Notes under the pieces: generated by a model
The model's input: the letters and a program-made list of their open reading frames with translations, nothing else
The model's database searches: none
What the model was told of the DNA's origin: nothing
Assembly: GCF_030412965.1 (NCBI RefSeq)
Contig: NZ_JAUHJQ010000003.1
Coordinates: forward strand, 1 to 64,000
Length of the DNA stretch: 64,000 nucleotides
Source: Nocardioides oceani
GTDB taxonomy: Bacteria > Actinomycetota > Actinomycetes > Propionibacteriales > Nocardioidaceae
Direction of reading: 5' to 3'
Part shown: positions 58,294-64,000 of the stretch, in pieces
Layout of the letters: the number at the start of each line of letters is the position of its first letter
How positions within the stretch are numbered: position 1 is the stretch's first letter
Position numbers and translations under genes: made by a program

Positions 58294-59550
58294 ATGGACT
58301 TCTCCCCGTCCCCTCGGGCCGCCGACCTGACCGAGCGCGTGCGCGCCTTCCTGGCCGAGGAGGTCGAGCCGGTCGAGCCGCAGTACCACGCCGACCTCGC
58401 CGCCGCCCGCGCCCGCGGCGAGTCCTGGACGCCGCTGCCGGTCATCGAGGAGCTCAAGGCCAAGGCCCGCGAGCGCGGCCTGTGGAACCTCTTCCTGCCC
58501 CGGGAGCACGCCGGTGAGTACGCCGCGCGGTTCGGCACCGACGGCGGCGAGGGGCTGACGAACGTCGACTACGCGCCGATCGCCGAGCTGACCGGCCGCT
58601 CGGCGATCGCCCCGCTGGTCCTGAACTGCAACGCGCCCGACACCGGGAACATGGAGGTGCTGCTCCGCTACGGCAGCGAGCAGCAGCGCGAGGAGTGGCT
58701 CGAGCCGCTCCTCGACGGTCGGATCCGCTCGGCGTTCACGATGACCGAGCCGGGGGTGGCGTCCTCGGACGCGACCACGATGGAGGCGACCGCGGTCGTC
58801 GACGGCGACGAGGTCGTCATCAACGGCCGCAAGTGGTGGTCGACCGGCGTGGGCCATCCCGACTGCAAGGTCTTCATCTTCATGGGGCTCACCGACCCCG
58901 ACGCGGACCGGCACCGCCGCCACTCGATGGTGCTCGTCCCGCGCGACACCCCGGGCGTCACGATCGAGCGGCTGCTCGACACCATGGGCATCCACGACGA
59001 GCCGCTCGGCCACGGCGAGGTGTCCTTCACCGACGTCCGCGTCCCGGTCACCAACATCATCAGCGGCCCCGGCGAGGCGTTCGCGATCGCCCAGGGCCGG
59101 CTCGGCCCCGGCCGTGTCCACCACTGCATGCGGCTGATCGGCCTGGCCGAGCTGGCCCTGGAGCTGGCGTGCAAGCGCGGCCTGGAGCGCACGGCGTTCG
59201 GCAAGCCGATCATCAACCTCGGCGGCAACCGCGAGCGGATCGCCGACGCCCGGATCGCCATCGACTCCGCACGCCTCCTCGTGCTCAACGCCGCGTGGAA
59301 GCTCGACGTCGGCGGCCCGCTCAACGCGCTGTCGGAGGTCTCCCAGATCAAGGTGGCGGTGCCGAACATGGCCCAGCAGGTCATCGACATGGCCATGCAG
59401 CTGCACGGCGGAGGCGGCCTCTCCAGCGACTTCCCGCTCGCCGCGGCGTGGACCGGCGCCCGCGCGCTGCGCCTCGCCGACGGCCCCGACGAGGTCCACC
59501 GCGGCGTCGTCGCGCGCCTGGAGCTCGGCAAGTACGGCGCCAAGCGATGA
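58294..59550 (+). CDS. ACAD10/11-type acyl-CoA dehydrogenase
   Basis: This 418-aa flavoprotein has the ACAD fold with the subgroup marks of mammalian ACAD10/ACAD11: TEPGVASSDATTME, GRKWWSTGVGHPDCK, FAIAQGRLGPGRVHHCMRLI and ADGPDEVHRG. At the position of the classical catalytic Glu (EGT motif) it has Asp in ADGPDEV, as that subgroup does. These enzymes act with a kinase on 4-hydroxyacyl-CoA, eliminating phosphate. The kinase, an SDR and a phosphatase follow with 1-4 nt overlaps. Confidence 0.9.
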   Translation: MDFSPSPRAADLTERVRAFLAEEVEPVEPQYHADLAAARARGESWTPLPVIEELKAKARERGLWNLFLPREHAGEYAARFGTDGGEGLTNVDYAPIAELTGRSAIAPLVLNCNAPDTGNMEVLLRYGSEQQREEWLEPLLDGRIRSAFTMTEPGVASSDATTMEATAVVDGDEVVINGRKWWSTGVGHPDCKVFIFMGLTDPDADRHRRHSMVLVPRDTPGVTIERLLDTMGIHDEPLGHGEVSFTDVRVPVTNIISGPGEAFAIAQGRLGPGRVHHCMRLIGLAELALELACKRGLERTAFGKPIINLGGNRERIADARIAIDSARLLVLNAAWKLDVGGPLNALSEVSQIKVAVPNMAQQVIDMAMQLHGGGGLSSDFPLAAAWTGARALRLADGPDEVHRGVVARLELGKYGAKR

Positions 59551-60320
59551 GCCGCGACAAGCAGCGCGTCCTGGTCACCGGCGCCGCGTCCGGCCTGGGC
59601 AGGGCCCTCACCGAGGCGTTCCGCGCCCGCGGCGACGAGGTGCTGGCCACCGATCTCGCCGAGGGCGCGGACCTGCGCCTGGACATCACGGAGGACGAGG
59701 ACTGGGCGGCCGCGGTCGACCACGTCGAGCGCACCTGGGGCGGCCTCGACGTGCTGGTCAACAACGCCGGCGTCGCGGGCGGCGGTCGGCTCGACGTCGC
59801 CACCCTCGACGAGTGGCAGTGGATCACCGAGATCAACCTGTTCGGCGCGGTCCGCGGCACCCGGGCGTTCGTGCCGATGCTCAAGCGGCAGGGCTCGGGG
59901 AAGGTCGTGAACGTCGCGTCGCTGGCCGGTCTGGTGCACCCGGGCGGGATGGCGTCGTACAACGCGGTCAAGGCGGCCGTCGTCGCCCTCACCGAGACCA
60001 CCGGCCACGAGCTGGCGTCGTACGGCGTGACCGCGCACGTGGTCTGCCCGTCGTACTTCCGCACCAACCTGATGAGCTCGCTGCGCGGCCACGACACCGC
60101 GCTGGGCGCGATCATGAGCAAGCTCGTCGACGAGTCGCCGACGACCGCCGAGGAGGTCGCCGCGGCGGTCCTCGAGGGGCTCGACCGCGGCGACGAGGTC
60201 ATCCTCCCGGACCAGGCGGCCCGGGACGCGTACGCGCTCAAGGTGGGCGACCGCGCGACGTACGACGCCGTCATGCGCGCGCAGGCGGCCAAGCTCGACC
60301 GGATGGGGGGACAGGCGTGA
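59547..60320 (+). CDS. SDR family oxidoreductase
   Basis: This 257-aa classical short-chain dehydrogenase has RVLVTGAASGLGRALTEAF, the NNAG motif (VLVNNAGVAGGG), catalytic Ser in VVNVASLAG and YxxxK in SYNAVKAAV (about 144-150). By comparison with LvaD it could interconvert 4-oxo- and 4-hydroxyacyl-CoA, but the substrate is inferred from the operon. The ATG overlaps the ACAD stop, and its stop overlaps the kinase start. Confidence 0.9.
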   Translation: MSRDKQRVLVTGAASGLGRALTEAFRARGDEVLATDLAEGADLRLDITEDEDWAAAVDHVERTWGGLDVLVNNAGVAGGGRLDVATLDEWQWITEINLFGAVRGTRAFVPMLKRQGSGKVVNVASLAGLVHPGGMASYNAVKAAVVALTETTGHELASYGVTAHVVCPSYFRTNLMSSLRGHDTALGAIMSKLVDESPTTAEEVAAAVLEGLDRGDEVILPDQAARDAYALKVGDRATYDAVMRAQAAKLDRMGGQA

Positions 60321-61405
60321 GCGCCACCGACAGCGGCAACCCCGCCAAGCCGGTCCGCGAGGAGGACGCCTTCGACGCGGCCGCGGTGAGCGCCTGGCTC
60401 GACGAGCAGGGCGCGGGCGTCGGCGCGATCGACGAGGTCCGCCAGTTCAGCGGCGGCGCGTCCAACCTGACGTACCTGCTCCTCGCCGGCGACCGCGAGC
60501 TGATCCTGCGCCGCCCGCCGGCCGGCAAGAAGGCCGCGGGCGCGCACGACATGGGCCGGGAGTTCCGGATCCAGTCCGCGCTCGCGCCGGTCTTCCCGTA
60601 CGTCGCCGGGATGGTCGGCCACTGCACCGACACCTCGGTGATCGGCTCGGAGTTCTACGTCATGGAGAAGGTCCCCGGGCTGGTCCTGCGCTCGGAGTTC
60701 CCGCGCGAGGTGAGCGCCGAGGAGGCCGACGCGCTGTGCGAGCGGGCGCTCGACGTGCTCGTCTCGCTGCACTCCGTCGACGTGGCGTCCGTGCCGGAGC
60801 TGGCCGCGCTCGGCCGCGGCGAGGGGTACGTCGGCCGGCAGGTGCGCGGGTGGGTCGGCCGGATGGCCGACGCGCGCACCGACGACACCGGCGACTGGTC
60901 CGACGTGGTGGCGTGGATCGAGGAGCACCAGCCCGCGGACGTGGCGCAGGTGCTCATCCACAACGACTTCCGCTTCGACAACCTCGTGCTCGACGACAGC
61001 GAGGGGCGGCTCGAGGTGCGCGCGGTGCTCGACTGGGAGATGGCCACCGTCGGCGACCCGCTGATGGACCTCTCCTCGACGCTCGCCTACTGGGTCGAGG
61101 CGGCCGACGACGAGCTGTTCCAGCTGTTCCGCCGCCAGCCGACCAACGCCCCGGGCATGTGGACCCGCGACCAGCTCGTCGAGCGGTACTGCGCGCGGAT
61201 GGGCTTCGAGATCACCGCCGACCAGCGGCTGTTCTACGAGGTCTTCGGCCTGTTCCGGCTCGCGGTCATCGCCCAGCAGATCTGGTACCGCTACGTCCAC
61301 CAGCAGACCACCAACGAGTCGCACGCCGTGCTCGGCCAGGTGGTGGCCTACCTCGAGGCGCGCTGCCGCCGGCTGATCGCCGAGCACGGCGCCGGGCCGG
61401 CCTGA
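60317..61405 (+). CDS. APH/choline-kinase-like phosphotransferase (ACAD11 kinase / LvaA type)
   Basis: This 362-aa protein has the kinase fold of aminoglycoside phosphotransferases: VRQFSGGASNLTYLLLAGD and LILRRPPAGKKAAGAHDMGR at the ATP lobe, the catalytic loop VLIHNDFRFDNLVLD (about 212-226) and LDWEMATVGDPLMDLSS (about 238). The RRPPAGK...HDMGREFRI segment is like the N-terminal domain of ACAD11. It should phosphorylate the 4-hydroxyl of an acyl-CoA for the ACAD encoded upstream. It shares a 4-nt overlap with the SDR gene. Confidence 0.9.
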   Translation: MSATDSGNPAKPVREEDAFDAAAVSAWLDEQGAGVGAIDEVRQFSGGASNLTYLLLAGDRELILRRPPAGKKAAGAHDMGREFRIQSALAPVFPYVAGMVGHCTDTSVIGSEFYVMEKVPGLVLRSEFPREVSAEEADALCERALDVLVSLHSVDVASVPELAALGRGEGYVGRQVRGWVGRMADARTDDTGDWSDVVAWIEEHQPADVAQVLIHNDFRFDNLVLDDSEGRLEVRAVLDWEMATVGDPLMDLSSTLAYWVEAADDELFQLFRRQPTNAPGMWTRDQLVERYCARMGFEITADQRLFYEVFGLFRLAVIAQQIWYRYVHQQTTNESHAVLGQVVAYLEARCRRLIAEHGAGPA

Positions 61406-62073
61406 TGGGCGTCTTGCTGCTCGTCCGGCACGGCCAGGCCTCCTTCGGCGCCGACGACTACGACGTGCTCTCGGCGACCGGCCACGAGCAGGCGCGGCTG
61501 CTCGGCAAGCACCTCGCCGGCCACGGCGTGACCCCGGACGTCGTCGTCCGCGGCGACATGCGCCGCCACCGCGAGACCGCGGAGGGGATGCTCGCGGGCG
61601 GCGGCTGGTCGGCGGACGTCGAGGTCGACGCCGGGTGGGACGAGTTCGACCACCTCGGCGTGGTCGCGGCCCACCCGGACCTCGCCTCCCCGAGCCTGGA
61701 CCGCCGCGAGTTCCAGCGGGTCTTCGAGGAGGCCACCGCGCGCTGGACCTCGGGCGCCGGCGACGCGACGTACCCCGAGCCGTGGCCGGGCTTCCTCGGC
61801 CGGGTCCGCGGTTCCCTCGAGCGGGCGTGCGCGCAGGCCGGCCCGGGCGGCACGGTCGTCGTGGTGACCTCCGGCGGCCCGGTCGCGGTCGCCGCCGCGA
61901 CGCTCGTGGACCCCGACGGCGACCCCGCCACGACCGCCCGGCTGTGGGGCCGGTTCAACACGGTCGTGGTGAACTCGTCGTACTCCCGCGTCGTCGTCGG
62001 CTCCACCGGTGCCCGCCTGCTCACCTTCAACGAGCACGCCCACCTCGAGGGGGACACCCTCACCTACCGCTGA
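61405..62073 (+). CDS. Histidine phosphatase family protein
   Basis: This 222-aa protein has the RHG signature at the N terminus (LLLVRHGQASFGADDYDVLS, His9) and the second His in VVVVTSGGPVAVAAATL where the usual H is replaced by Gly (TSGGP instead of THGGP), so activity needs checking. The fold otherwise matches the branch-1 phosphatases. It shares one base with the kinase stop and may remove phosphate from an intermediate or repair a dead-end product of the operon. Confidence 0.85.
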   Translation: MGVLLLVRHGQASFGADDYDVLSATGHEQARLLGKHLAGHGVTPDVVVRGDMRRHRETAEGMLAGGGWSADVEVDAGWDEFDHLGVVAAHPDLASPSLDRREFQRVFEEATARWTSGAGDATYPEPWPGFLGRVRGSLERACAQAGPGGTVVVVTSGGPVAVAAATLVDPDGDPATTARLWGRFNTVVVNSSYSRVVVGSTGARLLTFNEHAHLEGDTLTYR

Positions 62074-62078
62074 GCCGC

Positions 62079-62198
62079 CGAGGAAGGCCGCGGAGCGTCG
62101 AGGAAGGCCGCGGAGCCGCGACATCCCAAGTTCACTTGGGATGTCGAAGGTTCCCGGCCATCGCGATGGCCGCGAAGCGTCAGGAAAGGCCGCGGAGT
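62079..62198. repeat. GAGGAAGGCCGCGGAGC repeats with two palindromes
   Basis: CGAGGAAGGCCGCGGAGC occurs at 62079-62096 and 62099-62116, with a diverged copy near 62181-62198. Between them are a perfect 13-bp hairpin (CGACATCCCAAGT, 62119-62131, with ACTTGGGATGTCG, 62134-62146) and the 16-bp palindrome GGCCATCGCGATGGCC (62156-62171). The block separates convergent genes and probably terminates both. Confidence 0.7.
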
Positions 62199-62224
62199 GC
62201 GCCCGGAGGTGAGCGCCCCGGGGC

Positions 62225-62983
62225 TCACATCAGCTTCTTGAACACCCCGAGCGGCGCGTGCTTCATGACGACCGAGAGCGGCGCCCACGGCAGCCGCGGC
62301 ACGCAGGCGGAGTCGACCTGCTTCTCGATCGCCTCGACCATCGCGCGGACGCCGACGTCGGTGGGCACCATCATCTTGGTCTGCTGGGCGACCTTCTCGT
62401 TCATCTCCGAGGCGATGTAGCCGGGGTAGAGCACGGTCACCTTGACGGTCTCGCCCAGCGGCTTGCCGTGCAGCTCGTTGCGGATCCCCTCGGCGAGGAA
62501 GGCCGCGCCGATCTTGGTGGCGGCGTACGTCGTCATCGTCTTGGGCATCCCGCGCATCGCCGACATCGAGGACACCATCACCAGGTGGCCGGCCTCCTGC
62601 TCGCGGAAGGCCTCCATGGCCGCCTCGGTCTGGGTCAGCGCCCCGACGAAGTTCGTCATCGCCGTCTCCCGGTTGGCCGCCTGGCCGCCGGTGCCGAGCG
62701 GGGCGCCCTTGCCGAGGCCGGCGTTGACGACGACGCGGTCCAGCGAGCCGAGCGTGCGGCGGAAGTCGCGGAAGGTCTCGAAGACCGCGTCCTCGTCGAG
62801 CACGTCGAGGGTCCGGACCTCGACCCGGCGGTCGGGGTGGGCGGCCAGGATCTCCGCGCGCAGCTCGGTCAGCCGCTCCTGCCGGCGGGCGCACAGGGCG
62901 AGGTCGTCGCCGCGCGCGGCGAGCTGGCGGGCCATCTCGGCGCCGAGGCCGCTGGACGCGCCGGTGATGAGAGTCGTCGTCAT
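62225..62983 (-). CDS. SDR family NAD(P)-dependent oxidoreductase
   Basis: This 252-aa classical SDR begins TTLITGASSGLGAEMARQLA, has NAG (VVVNAGLGKG), catalytic Ser in VMVSSMSAMRG and YAATK (YxxxK). The C terminus VMKHAPLGVFKKLM is hydrophobic/basic and may associate with a membrane. ATG 62983 is chosen because a longer version would cross the operator. It is divergent from the TetR gene, which probably represses it through the palindrome at 63047-63072. Confidence 0.9.
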   Translation of the reverse strand: MTTTLITGASSGLGAEMARQLAARGDDLALCARRQERLTELRAEILAAHPDRRVEVRTLDVLDEDAVFETFRDFRRTLGSLDRVVVNAGLGKGAPLGTGGQAANRETAMTNFVGALTQTEAAMEAFREQEAGHLVMVSSMSAMRGMPKTMTTYAATKIGAAFLAEGIRNELHGKPLGETVKVTVLYPGYIASEMNEKVAQQTKMMVPTDVGVRAMVEAIEKQVDSACVPRLPWAPLSVVMKHAPLGVFKKLM

Positions 62984-63046
62984 GGAGGGGAGTCTGCCCT
63001 GCGAGGCCGCCGTCCCGGTCCTGCGGGACCGCCACCTCGGCACGAA

Positions 63047-63072
63047 ACAAACAGTCACGCTTGACTGTTTGT
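63047..63072. promoter_or_regulatory. TetR-type operator, ACAAACAGTCA inverted repeat
   Basis: ACAAACAGTCA (63047-63057) and TGACTGTTTGT (63062-63072) are perfect 11-bp inverted repeats with a CGCT spacer. The repeat overlaps TTGACT (63061-63066), which is 18 nt from CATGCT (63085-63090); that -10 box ends 6 nt before the TetR GTG. Autorepression and control of the divergent SDR are likely. Confidence 0.75.
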
Positions 63073-63096
63073 GGCACGAGGGGCCATGCTCCTCGG

Positions 63097-63735
63097 GTGA
63101 GCACCCCCGCCGGCACGACCCGCGTGCCCCAGGAGGAGCGGACCCGCGCGATGCGGGCCCGGCTGCTCGAGGCGACGGTGGAGTGCCTGGTCGAGCGGGG
63201 CTTCAGCGGTACGTCGACGACGCTCGTCTCCGAGCGCGCCGGTGTCAGCCGCGGGGCGCAGCTGCACCACTTCCCGACCAAGAACGCCCTGGTCGTGGCC
63301 GCGGTCGCCCACCTGTCGGAGGTGCGGCGCGACGAGCTCGCAGCCGCGGCCGCGGCGCTGCCGAGCGGCCGGCGGCGTACCCGCGCCGTCCTGCGGATGC
63401 TCGGCGACCACTTCGCCTCGCCGCTCTTCGTGGCCGCGCTCGAGCTGTGGGTCGCGGCCCGCACCGACGCCGCCCTGCTCGAGGCGGTCGCGCCGCTGGA
63501 GCAGCGGATCGGCCGGGAGACCCACCGGATGACGATCGAGCTGCTCGGCGCGGACGAGTCCCAGCCCGGCGTGCGCGAGCTGGTGCAGGCGACCCTCGAC
63601 CTGGTCCGCGGCCTGGGCCTGGCCGACACGATCACCGACGACACCCGCCGGCGCGGGCGCATCCTCGACCAGTGGGCCGACACGCTCGACGCCGCCCTGG
63701 CCCGCGGCACGACCACTCCGGGAGGGGACGCATGA
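63097..63735 (+). CDS. TetR-family regulator
   Basis: This 212-aa regulator has a TetR HTH (LLEATVECLVERGFSGTSTT, SERAGVSRGAQLHHFPTK) and a C-terminal ligand domain that resembles regulators of fatty-acid or terpene degradation genes (TetR_C_ for acyl-CoA ligands), which I infer from overall similarity. The GTG follows a good promoter without a Shine-Dalgarno, so the mRNA is probably leaderless. Its TGA overlaps the next ATG. Confidence 0.9.
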   Translation: MSTPAGTTRVPQEERTRAMRARLLEATVECLVERGFSGTSTTLVSERAGVSRGAQLHHFPTKNALVVAAVAHLSEVRRDELAAAAAALPSGRRRTRAVLRMLGDHFASPLFVAALELWVAARTDAALLEAVAPLEQRIGRETHRMTIELLGADESQPGVRELVQATLDLVRGLGLADTITDDTRRRGRILDQWADTLDAALARGTTTPGGDA

Positions 63736-64000
63736 GCCTGCTCGACGACCTGCTGGCCGACCTGCGCGCCGAGGGCGACCAGCTGTACGCCGCCGTCGCC
63801 GGCCTCGACGCGGACGGCTGGGCCACGCCCACCCCGGCCGCGGGCTGGACCGTCGCCACCCAGGTGGCGCACCTGGTGTGGACCGACGAGGTCGCCGTGC
63901 TCTCGGCACGGTCGGCCACCGACGGCGACCCGGCCTGGGACGAGCTGCTCCAGCGGGCGGCCGTCGACCCCGAGGGCTTCGTCGACGACGGGGCGCACGA
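63732..64000 (+). CDS. TIGR03084-type metal-binding protein (5' part)
   Basis: The first 89 residues (MSLLDDLLADLRAEGDQLYA, then GLDADGWATPTPAAGWTVAT and QVAHLVWTDEVAVLSAR) match the DinB-like family TIGR03084, with a metal-ligand His in AHLVWTD. The gene runs off the right edge. In related actinobacteria this family often sits beside acyclic-terpene-utilisation (AtuA) and acyl-CoA carboxylase genes. ATGA overlap with TetR shows co-expression. Confidence 0.85.
   Translation, partial: MSLLDDLLADLRAEGDQLYAAVAGLDADGWATPTPAAGWTVATQVAHLVWTDEVAVLSARSATDGDPAWDELLQRAAVDPEGFVDDGAH

Overview
The window is very GC-rich, with almost every third codon position G or C, many GTG starts, short 4-nt gene overlaps and many genes lacking a Shine-Dalgarno site. 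Together with the gene families present (SigG-type ECF factor, mycothiol-type DinB/TIGR03086 and TIGR03084 proteins, DUF2332, a GlpD/TetR/AGPS-like/diacylglycerol kinase block arranged as in mycobacteria), this points to an actinobacterium, most likely Nocardioides or a close relative of the Propionibacteriales. It is an ordinary chromosomal stretch of about 57 genes, with one insertion-sequence fragment at the left edge. I saw no rRNA, tRNA, CRISPR array or prophage, and no gap without a gene longer than 300 bases; the largest is 27417-27708 and is full of repeats.

Left to right. 1-1396: an IS3-family fragment (orfA complete, orfB broken) beside the 3' remnant of an acyl-CoA dehydrogenase. 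1444-8927: a secreted protein, an HTH/ECF-S fusion with a partner gene, a flavin oxidoreductase with two tandem GNATs (one frameshifted), YceI and a 50-aa protein. 9171-16000: a DeaD-type RNA helicase, a thioredoxin-reductase-like flavoprotein divergent from a MerR regulator, a lipoprotein penicillin-binding protein, and succinate-semialdehyde dehydrogenase. 16029-19908: a DUF2332 gene, then a potassium channel, small lipoprotein, DUF350 membrane protein and ATP-grasp ligase that resemble the E. coli yjfLMC set. 19962-22637: LuxR-type, TIGR03086 and SigG-like regulators. 22698-27416: glpD-tetR divergent from an AGPS-like flavoprotein and a lipid kinase, the same layout as M. tuberculosis Rv2249c-Rv2252.

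27709-29815: pirin divergent from a GH1 glucosidase. 29829-39765: a surface-glycan island with two sulfotransferases, a methyltransferase, a CgeB-type glycosyltransferase, two GT2 enzymes and two paralogous large proteins, one with an intact acidic glycosyltransferase motif and one without. 39736-43438: a PatB/MalY C-S lyase divergent from a polar amino-acid ABC importer, which suggests uptake and cleavage of a sulfur amino acid. 43505-49716: CoA-transferase/racemase, a glutamine amidotransferase that appears to start with CTG, a flavin monooxygenase, CsbD, a second DEAD-box helicase and a CPBP protease. 49830-57597: an NAD(P)-binding protein, a MerR regulator divergent from a fadA-fadB beta-oxidation pair, and an ABC-2 exporter.

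57693-64000: a lipoprotein, then a tight four-gene operon of ACAD10/11-type acyl-CoA dehydrogenase, SDR, APH-like kinase and histidine phosphatase. It has the parts of the kinase-dependent 4-hydroxyacyl-CoA pathway (compare lvaACD) and is the most interesting metabolic unit here. The right edge holds an SDR divergent from a TetR-TIGR03084 pair.

Non-coding DNA is rich in structure: at least two families of short dispersed hairpins, a 90-nt imperfect palindrome, an array of GGCCGATGAA palindromes, a 16-bp tandem repeat, and several strong operators placed over promoter -10 elements. At least ten genes have a TANNNT-like -10 box 6-7 nt before the start codon, which indicates leaderless mRNAs.
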